64,000 nucleotides of DNA from Acinetobacter wuhouensis (GTDB taxonomy: Bacteria; Pseudomonadota; Gammaproteobacteria; Pseudomonadales; Moraxellaceae). Position 1 is the stretch's first letter, and each line of letters opens with the position of its first letter. The position numbers and the translations under genes were made by a program. The notes under the pieces are model-generated. The model was not told the origin of the DNA, did no database searches, and saw nothing but the letters and a program-made list of their open reading frames with translations. The stretch lies in contig NZ_CP031716.1 in the NCBI RefSeq assembly GCF_001696605.3, forward strand, positions 3,720,001 to 3,784,000. Direction: 5' to 3'. Shown here in pieces: positions 44,823-54,687 of the stretch.

Positions 44823-46175
44823 ATGCAAAATGACTATCCAGAAACAACTCAAAGCACAGCGCAACAATATGTGCATTGGTTTCGTCATTCTGCGCCTTAT
44901 ATCAATGCCCATCGTGGTAAAACCTTTGTTTTGATGTTTGGTGGTGAAGCGGTAGAACATGAAAATTTTCAACATATTATTCATGATATTGCGCTGCTAC
45001 ATTCTCTGGGGATTCGTTTAATTTTGGTGCATGGTGCTCGCCCGCAAATCACTGAAAATTTAAAAGAAAAAAGGATTCAAAGCCCAATTCATATCAATCG
45101 TCGAGTCACGACACGTGAATCACTGCCTTGTGTGATGAATGCTGTGGGTTCGATTCGTCTGCAAATCGAAGCCTTATTATCAATGGGTCTCGCCAATTCT
45201 CCAATGTTCGGCGCACGTATCGATGTCGTTTCAGGAAATTTTGTCACGGCGAAACCTTTTGGTATCCGTGATGGTGTTGATTTTCAACTGACGGGTGAAG
45301 TACGCACCATTGATACTGAAGCCATTCAACGTCATTTAGACAATCAAAATATTGTTCTATTGGGTCCAACAGGTTATTCGACTACAGGTGAGGTATTTAA
45401 TTTGTTGGCAGAAGAAGTTGCCACTAAAACAGCGATTCATATCAAAGCTGATAAACTGATTTTCTTAGGCAATCAGCAAGGTTTGATGGATGAATTTGGG
45501 CAATTACTCCGTGAAATTACCCCACATCAACTTGATACACATATTGAAAAATACCAAGATTCAAATTTTGAAATCGCGCTGCATTTGCACAATGCCAAAG
45601 AAGCTTCGCTCAAAGGCGTACATCGCGTACATCTCTTGTCCTATGCCTATGACGGTGCATTGATTGAAGAATTATTCACGCGTGATGGTCATGGGACGAT
45701 GATTACTGATGCACATTATGAAGAAGTACGTATGGCAAATATCGGTGATGTCGGCGGCTTGATCAATCTCTTACGACCACTCGAAGAAGAAGGGATTTTG
45801 GTCTACCGTTCACGCGAGCTTCTGGAAAATGAAATTGGTCAATTTGCAGTAATTGAACGAGATGGCACCATTCTCGCCTGCGCGGCTTTGTACCCAATTC
45901 CTGTGACAGGTACAGAAATTCAATCTGCAGAAATTGCTTGCGTTGCAGTACATCCAAGTTATCGTAAGTCCAATCGCGGTAGCCAAATTTTGCATTTCCT
46001 TGAAGAAAAAGCACGTCAAATAGGCATTCAACAATTGTTTGTTTTGACCACACGTACTGCACATTGGTTCTTAGAACATGGCTTCGAAACTGCCAATGTC
46101 GATGCTCTTCCTGAAGCACGTCAGGCTTTATATAATTACCAACGGAACTCAATGGTCTTTAAAAAACTCATTTAA
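44823..46175 (+). CDS. argA: N-acetylglutamate synthase
   Basis: A 450-aa two-domain enzyme catalysing the first step of arginine synthesis. An amino-acid-kinase-like domain (about 1-290: FVLMFGGEAVEHENF, LILVHGARPQI) carries arginine feedback control in the family. A GNAT acetyltransferase domain (about 305-450) has ACVAVHPSYRKSNRGSQIL as its acetyl-CoA loop. The start at 44823 (MQNDYPETTQ) gives the usual length; upstream extension to 44778 is unlikely. Confidence 0.94.
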   Translation: MQNDYPETTQSTAQQYVHWFRHSAPYINAHRGKTFVLMFGGEAVEHENFQHIIHDIALLHSLGIRLILVHGARPQITENLKEKRIQSPIHINRRVTTRESLPCVMNAVGSIRLQIEALLSMGLANSPMFGARIDVVSGNFVTAKPFGIRDGVDFQLTGEVRTIDTEAIQRHLDNQNIVLLGPTGYSTTGEVFNLLAEEVATKTAIHIKADKLIFLGNQQGLMDEFGQLLREITPHQLDTHIEKYQDSNFEIALHLHNAKEASLKGVHRVHLLSYAYDGALIEELFTRDGHGTMITDAHYEEVRMANIGDVGGLINLLRPLEEEGILVYRSRELLENEIGQFAVIERDGTILACAALYPIPVTGTEIQSAEIACVAVHPSYRKSNRGSQILHFLEEKARQIGIQQLFVLTTRTAHWFLEHGFETANVDALPEARQALYNYQRNSMVFKKLI

Positions 46176-46244
46176 TCGACTTTGGTTTTGCTTGATTAAG
46201 CTTGAATTATCACAATTATCACTAAACTTATCGCCATAGGTTAT

Positions 46245-46275
46245 AACATGGAGAACTTTCTATATTCTCCGTGTT
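46245..46275. repeat. Inverted repeat downstream of argA
   Basis: AACATGGAGAA and TTCTCCGTGTT form an 11-bp stem with one G-T wobble around a 9-nt loop, 70 bp after the argA stop. There is no T run, so it is at best a weak terminator. Confidence 0.45.
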
Positions 46276-46398
46276 GCAATCTATATCTCCATGACAGATA
46301 TATAAAATAAAGTCATGTTTTTCATATAATTATAAAATTATAATTTTATAGAATATAAATTACTTATTTCTATTTTTTAGCTCTGTACACGACAAATT

Positions 46399-46949
46399 TC
46401 ACAGAACCCTTATCCTATCAGGCTTCTGCCTTCTTAAAATTGCCAAAATCTCCTTAAACTCTTCTTTTTTCCCAAAACCAATTAAACGCTGAATCGCCAT
46501 TTGAACATAGTCTAAACCATAGCGAAATAAACTCATTGAGAGTCGTCCATGCTTCTTTATTTTTATCGCTTTTTTTTGATCATGTTGCCATTCACCCGTT
46601 AAGTAACACCAACAGAAGCTTATAGCTAACACCGCAATCAATTTTTTCACTCGTCTAGCGTCTGTCAAGCGCGTATTTTCAAGATTAAACCCGCGTCCTT
46701 TGAGACAACTGAATAAGGTTTCAATTTCCCAGCGTAATGCATAATCCTGAATAGCATTGGCATTAAACTGAGGAGAAACGACGAGTAAAAGCTCTCCATT
46801 TTCTAACTGTAGTGCACTTATATATAGTTTCACCCGACCAACCAAAATCCGTCGTTTACGACATTCAATTTGACCAACTTGAAGATGGCGAAATAAATCA
46901 CTAATTTTATGATTCTTTCCTAAATGATTGGTGACAATGAAGTTTTTTT
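46399..46949 (-). CDS. ISAba1 transposase, second frame (OrfB)
   Basis: C-terminal part of the IS4-family transposase, with YALRWEIETLFSCLKGRGF (the Y-R-E region supplying the catalytic Glu). It has no good start of its own: the frame is entered from OrfA by a -1 shift at the A7 run at 46943-46949. The first in-frame ATG, at 46845, is too far in to be the real start. The frame ends at the stop at 46399. Confidence 0.85.
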
Positions 46950-47489
46950 AACACGAATGCAGAAGTTGATGTCTTGTTCAATTAACCATGTAAACCACTG
47001 CTCACCGATAAACTCTCTGTCTGCGAACACATTCACAATACGGTCTTTACCAAAAATGGCTATAAAGCGTTGAATCAAAGCAATGCGCTCTTTCGTATCT
47101 GAATTTCCACGTTTATTAAGTAATGTCCAAAGGATAGGTATCGCTATTCCACGATAAACGATCGCAAGCATCAGGATATTAATATTTCGTTTTCCCCATT
47201 TCCAATTGGTTCTATCTAAAGTCAGTTGCACTTTGTCGAATGAAAACATATTGAAAATCAACTGAGAAATTTGACGATAATCAAAATACTGACCTGCAAA
47301 GAAGCGCTGCATACGTCGATAAAATGATTGTGGTAAGCACTTGATGGGCAAGGCTTTAGATGCAGAAGAAAGATTACATGTTTGCTTTAAAATAATCACA
47401 AGCATGATGAGCGCAAAGCACTTTAAATGTGACTTGTTCCATTTTAGATATTTGTTTAAGATAAGATATAGCTCATTGAGATGTGTCAT
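46920..47489 (-). CDS. ISAba1 transposase, first frame (OrfA)
   Basis: A 189-aa N-terminal half of the IS4-family DDE transposase, with LTLDRTNWKWGKRNI (first Asp) and VNVFADREFIGEQWF (second Asp). The frame ends shortly after the A7 run. Two overlapping frames are the normal arrangement of ISAba1 as I recall it, so this is programmed frameshifting rather than damage. Confidence 0.9.
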   Translation of the reverse strand: MTHLNELYLILNKYLKWNKSHLKCFALIMLVIILKQTCNLSSASKALPIKCLPQSFYRRMQRFFAGQYFDYRQISQLIFNMFSFDKVQLTLDRTNWKWGKRNINILMLAIVYRGIAIPILWTLLNKRGNSDTKERIALIQRFIAIFGKDRIVNVFADREFIGEQWFTWLIEQDINFCIRVKKTSLSPII

Positions 47490-47500
47490 AGTATTCGTCG

Positions 47501-47528
47501 TTAGAAAACAATTATTATGACATTATTT
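47501..47528 (+). promoter_or_regulatory. ISAba1 outward promoter
   Basis: TTAGAA (47501-47506), a 16-bp spacer, then TTATTT (47523-47528). These match the outward promoter described for ISAba1, which raises expression of genes next to the element. It points right, toward the first sulfonate gene 170 bp away. Confidence 0.8.
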
Positions 47529-47698
47529 CAATGAGTTATCTATTTTTGTCGTGTACAGAGATTTTTTAGATAAATTTAGCACTTTATGTTTTATCTTTTT
47601 TTTTCATTAGCAATCATATAAATCTTATTTTTTTGAAAATAAAAAGCCTTTTAAGCTGATGCTCATTCATTTTTAACTCTTTTAGGGCATCGTTCGTC

Positions 47699-48661
47699 AT
47701 GGCGCATTTATTTCAACCGTCTTGGAAAAAAATCACAATTCTTAGTGCAAGCCTTGCAACGATCATGATGCTTTCTGGATGTTCAAAACAACAAGAGACC
47801 ACGACCTTAAACATTGGCTTTCAAAAATACGGCGTCTTACCAATCGTTAAGGCACGTGGTGACTTAGATAAAGTACTGAAAGAAAAGGGCGTGACGGTGA
47901 AATGGGTTGAATTCCCTGCGGGTCCTCAACTCCTAGAAGGCTTGAATGTCGGCAGTGTGTCGTTTGGTGAAGCAGGTGAAGCACCGCCAATTTTTGCACA
48001 GGCAGCCAATTCAAATCTGGTCTATATCGCCAACCAACCCGCAGCACCTTTGGCTGAAGCATTAATTGTACCGAAAGATTCAACAATCAAATCAATTCAA
48101 GATTTAAAAGGCAAACGTGTCGTATTGAATAAAGGGTCAAACGTTCACTACTTATTATTGAAAGTTTTGGAAGCCAATCATCTCAAGCTTGATGACATTC
48201 AAGTGGTGTACTTACCGCCTGCCGATGCACGTGCCGCTTTTGAAAAAGGCGCCGTGGATGCATGGGTGATTTGGGATCCGTTCTTTGCTTCAGCTGAAAA
48301 ACAACTCGGTGCAAAAGTTTTAGCGACTGGACAAAATTTAGTGAATAACCACCAATTCTATTTGGCAGATCGCAAGTTTGCAGAACAGCATCCTGATGTT
48401 CTAAAGGCAGTGGTAAATGAATTGAACACCACCACGCAATGGGTATCTCAACATCAGACTGATGCTGCAAAACTTTTAGAAAAACCAACAGGCTTGCCTT
48501 TAGATGTGCTGAACACGTCTATTTCACGTATGGGCTTTGGTGTAACCCCTATTTCCAGTGAGGTTGCCAAGCAACAACAATATGTGGCAGATGCCTTTTA
48601 TCAACAAAAACTCATTCCCAACAAAATCAACATTCAAGCAGCGATTCTAGCCAATCCATAA
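47699..48661 (+). CDS. Alkanesulfonate ABC transporter substrate-binding lipoprotein
   Basis: A 320-aa SsuA/NitT-type binding protein with a lipoprotein signal (lipobox LSGC near residue 28). Family motifs are LNIGFQKYGVLPIVKARG, VEFPAGPQLLEGLNVGSV, VYLPPADARAAFEKGAVDAW and VIWDPFFASAE. It belongs to the sulfur-starvation system that brings in sulfonates. First gene after ISAba1, 31 bp before a second binding protein. Confidence 0.88.
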   Translation: MAHLFQPSWKKITILSASLATIMMLSGCSKQQETTTLNIGFQKYGVLPIVKARGDLDKVLKEKGVTVKWVEFPAGPQLLEGLNVGSVSFGEAGEAPPIFAQAANSNLVYIANQPAAPLAEALIVPKDSTIKSIQDLKGKRVVLNKGSNVHYLLLKVLEANHLKLDDIQVVYLPPADARAAFEKGAVDAWVIWDPFFASAEKQLGAKVLATGQNLVNNHQFYLADRKFAEQHPDVLKAVVNELNTTTQWVSQHQTDAAKLLEKPTGLPLDVLNTSISRMGFGVTPISSEVAKQQQYVADAFYQQKLIPNKINIQAAILANP

Positions 48662-48692
48662 GCCTAGAACACTCATTACAGAGGACATCAAA

Positions 48693-49685
48693 ATGACCCA
48701 ACATCACACGAAAATAAAAGCAACATCATGGTTCAAACTCCCTCATCATACGATGACCACCATGTTGATCTGTAGTGCAATGTTGGGCGCAACTTCTGTT
48801 TGGGCGGTTGATCCGAATGTCAAAGAACTCAGAATCGGCTTTCAAAAAAGTTCAATTAACTTCGCCATTGCCAAACAACAAAAGCTCTATGAGAAAGAAT
48901 TTCCAAACGCCACTATTTCTTGGAATGAATTTCCTGCAGGTCCACAAATTTTAGAAGCTTTAGCAGTCGGTTCAATCGATGTTGGTGTCACGGGTGATAC
49001 ACCACCTGTCTATGCACAAGCTGCCAATAAACCGCTGTATTACATTGCTTATGAAGCAGCAAAACCTTTAGCATCGGCAATTTTAGTTTCTAAAGACTCC
49101 AAAATTACCAAACTCAGTGAATTGAAAGGCAAACGTATTGCCTTACAAAAGGGCTCTAGTGCGCATTATTTACTGGTACAAGCAGTGCGCAAAGCAGGCT
49201 TGCAATGGACAGATATTCAACCCATTTGGCTCACCCCTGCTGATGCTCGTGCAGCATTTCAAAAAGGTGCTGTAGATGCATGGGCAATTTGGGATCCGTT
49301 CTTTGCTTCCGCACAAGTTGAAGATCACGCCCGTGTTTTAGCGTCTGGACAAGGTTTAAGCCCGAACTATACCTTCTATTTGGCTTCACCTGATTTCGTG
49401 AAGAAAAACCCAAAAGCCGTCAAAAGTATTATCCAACAAATCAATGTTGCCGATAAATGGGTTCAAGCCAATCGCACTGCAACAGCACAAGCCATTGGGC
49501 AAAGTACAGGTTTAAAACCTCAAGTCAGCCAAGTCTTTATTGAACGGCGTCCAAAGCCATCTGGTGCCGCGCCACTGTCCGCAAAAGTCATTTCCGATCA
49601 GCAACAACTGGCAAACCGTTTTACTGAATTGAAAATTATTCCAAACCGCATCGACATTAAACAAGCCGTTTGGACTGCGAAATAA
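48693..49685 (+). CDS. ssuA: Alkanesulfonate ABC transporter substrate-binding protein SsuA
   Basis: A 330-aa periplasmic binding protein with a cleavable signal (ends SVWA-V near residue 34). The domain is the same as in the preceding gene: LRIGFQKSSINFAIAKQQ, NEFPAGPQILEALAVGSI, WLTPADARAAFQKGAVDAW. The two are tandem paralogues, one lipid-anchored and one soluble, which may bind different sulfonates. Confidence 0.9.
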   Translation: MTQHHTKIKATSWFKLPHHTMTTMLICSAMLGATSVWAVDPNVKELRIGFQKSSINFAIAKQQKLYEKEFPNATISWNEFPAGPQILEALAVGSIDVGVTGDTPPVYAQAANKPLYYIAYEAAKPLASAILVSKDSKITKLSELKGKRIALQKGSSAHYLLVQAVRKAGLQWTDIQPIWLTPADARAAFQKGAVDAWAIWDPFFASAQVEDHARVLASGQGLSPNYTFYLASPDFVKKNPKAVKSIIQQINVADKWVQANRTATAQAIGQSTGLKPQVSQVFIERRPKPSGAAPLSAKVISDQQQLANRFTELKIIPNRIDIKQAVWTAK

Positions 49686-49731
49686 CCTTGAACATATTTG
49701 ATGTTTTAAAATTTTATACAGGATGAATGAA

Positions 49732-50901
49732 ATGAAAATCTTCTGGTTTATTCCCACTCATGGTGACAGTCGCTATTTAGGCACGAGCAAAGGCGCACGC
49801 CAAGTAGATCATGCTTATATGAAACAGATCGCTGTTGCTGTCGACAATTTGGGCTATGAAGGTGTACTCATCCCCACTGGTCGTTCTTGTGAAGACCCAT
49901 GGATTACGGCAGCAAGTTTGATTGATGCAACTAAAAATCTAAAATTCCTCGTCGCTTTACGCCCAGGTGTGACCACGCCTGCTTTGGCAGCGCGTATGGC
50001 AGCAACATTTGACCGTCTTTCAAATGGTCGTGTACTGCTTAATCTTGTAACAGGCGGTGATGAAGAAGAGCTTAAAGGTGATGGCTTATATGAAGACCAT
50101 GCAACGCGTTATAAAACTGCGGCTGAATACACCACCATTTGGCGTGAAATTTTAAAACGCTCACATACAGGGGAATCATTTACATTTCACGGTGAGCGTT
50201 TAAGCGTGGACAATGCCAAACTACTTTATCCACCTGTACAAGAACCGTATCCACCACTTTGGTTCGGTGGCTCTTCAGAAGATGCGATTGAACTGGCTGC
50301 GGATCAAGTCGATACCTATCTCACTTGGGGTGAGCCACCTGCTGCGGTAAAAGAAAAAATTGCAGTTGTCAAAGCACGTGCGGAAGCCAAAGGACGCCAG
50401 TTAAATTATGGTATTCGTTTACATGTGATTGTTCGAGAAACCAATGAACAAGCATGGCAAGCTGCCGAAGAGCTCATCCAATATGTCGATGATGCAACCA
50501 TTGCAGCAGCACAGAAAAAATTCAAACAAATGGATTCAGTTGGTCAACGTCGCATGGCTGAACTGCATAACGGCGATCGCAGCAAACTCGAAGTTTCCCC
50601 AAACCTTTGGGCAGGTGTCGGTTTAGTCCGTGGTGGTGCAGGTACAGCATTAGTCGGTGATCCACAAACTGTTGCAGATCGTATCCAAGAATATGCTGAT
50701 TTGGGAATTGGTACTTTCATATTCTCAGGCTATCCACACTTAGAAGAGTCTATTCGTTTTGCCGAACTGGTCTTCCCATTATTGCCTTTAGAAACTCGTA
50801 AAAAGCTGACTCAACCAAACTTAACAGGTCCATTTGGTGAGATTGTGGCAAACAATTACACCCCAGAGGAACACAAGGATCCTTTGAAGGAGTCTGCATG
50901 A
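49732..50901 (+). CDS. ssuD: FMNH2-dependent alkanesulfonate monooxygenase
   Basis: A 389-aa luciferase-like monooxygenase that releases sulfite from alkanesulfonates with FMNH2 and O2. [52 protein letters not shown] and [17 protein letters not shown] are typical. The start at 49732 has AGGA eight bases upstream; the ATG nine bases earlier does not. Reduced flavin must come from an FMN reductase; one NADPH-FMN reductase-like gene lies at 55595. It overlaps ssuC by 4 bp. Confidence 0.94.
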   Translation: MKIFWFIPTHGDSRYLGTSKGARQVDHAYMKQIAVAVDNLGYEGVLIPTGRSCEDPWITAASLIDATKNLKFLVALRPGVTTPALAARMAATFDRLSNGRVLLNLVTGGDEEELKGDGLYEDHATRYKTAAEYTTIWREILKRSHTGESFTFHGERLSVDNAKLLYPPVQEPYPPLWFGGSSEDAIELAADQVDTYLTWGEPPAAVKEKIAVVKARAEAKGRQLNYGIRLHVIVRETNEQAWQAAEELIQYVDDATIAAAQKKFKQMDSVGQRRMAELHNGDRSKLEVSPNLWAGVGLVRGGAGTALVGDPQTVADRIQEYADLGIGTFIFSGYPHLEESIRFAELVFPLLPLETRKKLTQPNLTGPFGEIVANNYTPEEHKDPLKESA

Positions 50902-51719
50902 ATGCCACAGTTAAAAGCGCTCCCGCTATAAAAAGTAATGCTGTTTCACGTGGAACTCAAAAACTTGGGCAGCGCTTGCTGCCTTGGATTGTCCCACTGT
51001 TACTGATTGTGATTTGGCAAACTGCATCAAAAACTGGCTTATTGGAAAGTCGTGTATTACCAGCACCCACAGCCGTGGTTTCAGCATTTTGGACTTTGCT
51101 CATCAGTGGCGAGCTTTGGCAACATGTCAAAGTCAGTGCTGGACGTGCCTTACTTGGACTTTTAGTGGGAGGTGGACTCGGTCTACTTTTAGGATTACTG
51201 AATGGTTCATCAAAAGTCGCATCTAACCTACTCGACACGACGCTGCAAATGATTCGAAATATCCCAGCTTTGGCTTTAATTCCACTGGTGATTCTATGGT
51301 TCGGTATTGATGAGTCTGCAAAACTTTTCTTAGTTGCGGTCGGAGTATTTTTTCCAATTTATATCAATACCTATCACGGCATTCGTTCTGTTGATCCCCA
51401 ATTGATTGAAATGGGTAAAAGCTACGGCTTAAATCAATGGCAATTATATAAAGACATCATTTTACCTGGAGCAATGCCATCAATCCTTGTCGGATTACGC
51501 TTTTCACTCGGTTTAGTATGGGTATTGCTCATTGTGGCTGAAACCATTTCTGCACAATCAGGTATCGGTTATATGACCATGAATGCCCGAGAATTTTTAC
51601 AAACAGACATCGTTTTAGTCGGCATCTTACTTTATGCCCTTTTAGGTAAACTTGCCGATGTATTTGCACAATTTTTAGAAAAATATCTTTTGCGTTGGCA
51701 CGCAGGTTATCAAAAATAG
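50898..51719 (+). CDS. ssuC: Alkanesulfonate ABC transporter permease
   Basis: A 273-aa inner-membrane permease with about six helices. The cytoplasmic EAA-type loop [20 protein letters not shown] docks the ATPase. It overlaps ssuD by 4 bp and ends 9 bp before ssuB. Confidence 0.93.
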   Translation: MNATVKSAPAIKSNAVSRGTQKLGQRLLPWIVPLLLIVIWQTASKTGLLESRVLPAPTAVVSAFWTLLISGELWQHVKVSAGRALLGLLVGGGLGLLLGLLNGSSKVASNLLDTTLQMIRNIPALALIPLVILWFGIDESAKLFLVAVGVFFPIYINTYHGIRSVDPQLIEMGKSYGLNQWQLYKDIILPGAMPSILVGLRFSLGLVWVLLIVAETISAQSGIGYMTMNAREFLQTDIVLVGILLYALLGKLADVFAQFLEKYLLRWHAGYQK

Positions 51720-51728
51720 GAGCCTAAA

Positions 51729-52526
51729 ATGACCGATTTAAGTATTAGCCAATATGCCAATGATCTTCTCCCAACAACTGAAAATGTTGAAGAAGAGCAA
51801 GCAAAAATTGGTGCAGAGATCTCTATTGAACAACTTCACAAATACTATGGTGATGTGAAGGTTTTAGAAGATTTAGATTTAAATATTGCAGCGGGTGAAT
51901 TCATTGCCATTGTAGGTCGCAGTGGTTGCGGAAAAAGTACCCTACTGCGTTTAATTGCGGATCTCGAACAGCCTAGCTATGGAGAGATTAAATTTAAATC
52001 TCTATTGAACTTCCGTGAAGGCATCATTGCTGACGATATTCGAGTCATGTTCCAAGATCCACGTTTATTGCCGTGGAAAAGCATTTTAAAAAATGTGCAA
52101 TTGGGTTTAACGAAAGATCAACATGCCAAAGCTGAACAACTACTAGAAAAAGTAGGGCTCAAAGAAAAGTCGGGACTCTGGCCATCTCAACTTTCAGGTG
52201 GGCAGCGTCAACGTACTGCCCTAGCACGCGCATTGTCACATACACCACGCGTGCTTTTATTGGATGAACCTCTAGGCGCTTTAGATGCCCTCACACGTCT
52301 GGATATGCAGAACCTGATTGAAAAGCTTTGGTTGGAACAAGGTTTCACTACGATTTTAGTCACACATGATGTCAGTGAAGCAGTACAACTGGCTGACCGC
52401 ATTATCCTTTTAGATAAAGGACATATTGCACAACAGTTCAATGTTGACTTAGCACGCCCTCGACAAAAAGGGGTTAAATTTGCAGAACTCGAACAACAAG
52501 TTCTTGAAGCAGTATTGGCAACCTAA
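51729..52526 (+). CDS. ssuB: Alkanesulfonate ABC transporter ATP-binding protein
   Basis: A 265-aa ATPase: Walker [11 protein letters not shown]-loop [12 protein letters not shown], signature LSGGQRQR, Walker B LLLDEP and switch His VTHD. It ends the operon; I see no strong terminator afterwards. Confidence 0.94.
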   Translation: MTDLSISQYANDLLPTTENVEEEQAKIGAEISIEQLHKYYGDVKVLEDLDLNIAAGEFIAIVGRSGCGKSTLLRLIADLEQPSYGEIKFKSLLNFREGIIADDIRVMFQDPRLLPWKSILKNVQLGLTKDQHAKAEQLLEKVGLKEKSGLWPSQLSGGQRQRTALARALSHTPRVLLLDEPLGALDALTRLDMQNLIEKLWLEQGFTTILVTHDVSEAVQLADRIILLDKGHIAQQFNVDLARPRQKGVKFAELEQQVLEAVLAT

Positions 52527-52893
52527 AATAGAGCAAATAAAATGTGACTTCTTTTAGCAAGTTAATTTATATTCACAATATCTATTAATTTTTTAAATGA
52601 AGTCTATATATTTTGATTTATTATCAGTAAAACATTATTTTTAATTTCAGATTTAAAATCATAATGTAATAGAAATGTCACAAAGTTTAAATCAAATGTA
52701 ATAAATGACATGATTTTTAAATAAAAATTGCGCTAGTTTAGTGCATGATTAGATAATAAAGTTCACAATTTGATTTAATAATATAACTTCATAATTATTT
52801 ATCAGAAATATTCCAAAATAATGCTGCTTTCTGTGCACAAATCAAACATTTTACCGTACAATTTAATGATCAGTTTTTTGATTTAAAGATGCG
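52527..52893. other. AT-rich gap between ssuB and the TetR gene
   Basis: About 367 bp, very AT-rich, without a gene, repeat or strong hairpin that I can see. It must hold the TetR promoter. Confidence 0.45.
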
Positions 52894-53511
52894 ATGGAAC
52901 AAAAAAAGAGTGCCCAGAAGCGGCAGCAGCTACTCAATGCTGCACTTGATGTATTTTCTCTCTATGGATTCAATGGTGCGAGTCTTGATGAAATTGCGCA
53001 GTTAGCAGATATGCATAAATCGAATATTTTCTATTATTATGAAAATAAAGAAGCGCTCTATGTCGAAGTACTCACCACAGTGATGCAGAAATGGTTAGCG
53101 CCTTTGCAATCATTAGAATCTGAGCTTGAGCCCACTGAAGCTTTGTCACATTACATCATGACAAAAATCGAAATTTCAAGAACTCAGCCGAAAGCATCAA
53201 AACTTTTTGCCTTAGAAATTATCCAAGGTGCGCCGCATATTTTGGCGATTTTAAAAGGCCCATTGAAGAAATTATTTAAACGCAAAGCCAAAGTCATTTC
53301 GATGTGGCAAGAGCAAGGTAAAATTTCAGATCAAATTGATCCAGAGTTATTGATTATTAATATTTGGGGATTAACTCAAAATTATGCTGATTTCAGTACT
53401 CAAATCGAAATGGTCACTGGAAAAACTTTACGCAATAAAAGTATGTGCCAACGTGCTATTGAACATACCATTCATATGATTTTATATGGTGTATTACCTC
53501 GTAGTGAATAA
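52894..53511 (+). CDS. TetR-family regulator, RutR-like
   Basis: A 205-aa regulator with an N-terminal helix-turn-helix (about 10-55: ALDVFSLYGFNGASLDEIAQ, MHKSNIFYYYENKEALY). The YcdC/RutR-type C-terminal domain has KLFALEIIQGAPHI and WGLTQNYADFSTQIE. RutR-type proteins sense pyrimidines, but no rut genes are in view. A role in the sulfonate operon upstream is possible but unsupported. Confidence 0.85.
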   Translation: MEQKKSAQKRQQLLNAALDVFSLYGFNGASLDEIAQLADMHKSNIFYYYENKEALYVEVLTTVMQKWLAPLQSLESELEPTEALSHYIMTKIEISRTQPKASKLFALEIIQGAPHILAILKGPLKKLFKRKAKVISMWQEQGKISDQIDPELLIINIWGLTQNYADFSTQIEMVTGKTLRNKSMCQRAIEHTIHMILYGVLPRSE

Positions 53512-53532
53512 TCCAATCATGGTATTGAATTA

Positions 53533-53570
53533 TTTTGGCAAACGACCATAGAAGTCTATGGTCGCCAAAA
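53533..53570. terminator. Hairpin between convergent TetR and nucleosidase genes
   Basis: CGACCATAG-AAGT-CTATGGTCG (53543-53564), extended by TTTTGGC/GCCAAAA on the outside. It lies between two stop codons and probably acts in both directions, though the T runs are short. Confidence 0.65.
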
Positions 53571-53581
53571 CCTTTACCACA

Positions 53582-54145
53582 TTAAATAGATTGATACAGT
53601 TTTAGTAATTTTTTTGCACCTAATAATAAATTTTCTTCCCAATCTAAATGTGCAGTGTCATTTGCACCATCACTGATATATTTCACCGAAATTAAGCGCA
53701 CATCGAGTTTTTTACATACTTTGGCTAAAGCATAGCCTTCCATATCAACCAAATTACACGATACTTTAGGTTGACCCGTTTCAAAACTATCCCCTGTTCC
53801 ACAAATCCCTTGTGAAAGATGTGTGAAATAAGAGTCTAAATCAATCGCTTCAGGATAATGTTCATCCATCGGAGTGACACCCACTTCAAAGCCGAGTGGT
53901 GACACATCCATATCACGCTGCACAAAAGTTTTAACTTCAACCAATTCATGTGCATTGAAATATGAACTCCCTGCACTACCGAGGTTAAGAATGGTTTTAC
54001 AGCCTGTTTTTTGAATCACATCAAATGCTGTAAATGCCGCATTGATTTTACCAATCCCACTGTAGTGAACTGTAATACCAGCTTGTTCAAATAAATCTTT
54101 AGATTCACTCGGTAGAGCCATAATTAAGGCAATATCATTTTTCAT
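53582..54145 (-). CDS. MTA/SAH nucleosidase-like (nucleoside phosphorylase fold) protein
   Basis: A 187-aa member of the PNP/UDP family: IALIMALPSESKDLF, ILNLGSAGS, the substrate-binding VDMEGYALAKVC with its Met-Glu pair, and VKYISDGAN with the catalytic Asp. It is shorter than E. coli MtnN (about 232 aa) and lacks some of the middle. It may cleave methylthioadenosine, S-adenosylhomocysteine or another nucleoside. Confidence 0.78.
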   Translation of the reverse strand: MKNDIALIMALPSESKDLFEQAGITVHYSGIGKINAAFTAFDVIQKTGCKTILNLGSAGSSYFNAHELVEVKTFVQRDMDVSPLGFEVGVTPMDEHYPEAIDLDSYFTHLSQGICGTGDSFETGQPKVSCNLVDMEGYALAKVCKKLDVRLISVKYISDGANDTAHLDWEENLLLGAKKLLKLYQSI

Positions 54146-54369
54146 ATAAGCTCAAAGATAATATCTATGGGGAAACATAGGATTTATATTTTAGATCCAC
54201 CTTTAACTCAAGGTCGAATCAAAAATTTAAAATCCTATACACATGATACAAACATTTTACATTATGATTTATGCAGTATTAAACGATTAAAAAAGAGATG
54301 GATCCGTAAATTTGAACAACTCCTATAAGTGATATTCTGCTCCTCAAATGATGTTATAAACATCAATAT

Positions 54370-54687
54370 ATGGAGTATTTTATGGCACGTAGACCAAGAA
54401 GAAATCATTCAAATGATTTTAAAGCTAAGGTAGCACTTGCTGCGATTAAAGCAGAAAAAACACTTGCTGAATTGAGTGCTGAGTTTGATGTTCATCAAAA
54501 CCAAATTATTGACTGGAAAAATCAATTGATCTCAGCTTCCTCGCAAGCTTTCGATCAATCAAAAGCTCCAACAGAACCACCCATCGATCTAAAAAAACTA
54601 CATGCAAAAATCGGTGAGCAGGCATTAGAAATTGATTTTTTAGAAGGTGTGTTGAAGAAACTGGGCCGCTTCAACCACAAAAGTTAA
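54370..54687 (+). CDS. IS3-family OrfA
   Basis: A 105-aa helix-turn-helix protein (KAKVALAAIKAEKTLAELSA, FDVHQNQIIDWKNQL) followed by a leucine-rich coiled coil (LKKLHAKIGEQALEIDFLEGV). It supplies DNA binding to the transposase. Confidence 0.9.
   Translation: MEYFMARRPRRNHSNDFKAKVALAAIKAEKTLAELSAEFDVHQNQIIDWKNQLISASSQAFDQSKAPTEPPIDLKKLHAKIGEQALEIDFLEGVLKKLGRFNHKS

Larger units (their letters stand above)
46372..47569 (-). mobile_element. ISAba1 with 9-bp target-site duplication
   Basis: The element spans 46381-47560, 1180 bp, the length I know for ISAba1. It is bounded by inverted repeats CTCTGTACACGACAAA. The 9-bp duplication ATTTTTTAG is perfect on both sides (46372-46380 and 47561-47569), which shows a simple and fairly recent insertion. 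It lies between argA and the alkanesulfonate operon, with its transposase reading away from that operon. Confidence 0.96.

Noticed and set aside
46399..47489. Broken transposase pseudogene in ISAba1
   Set aside because: The two frames meet at an A7 run, the known two-frame plan of ISAba1; the IS has intact ends and a perfect target duplication.
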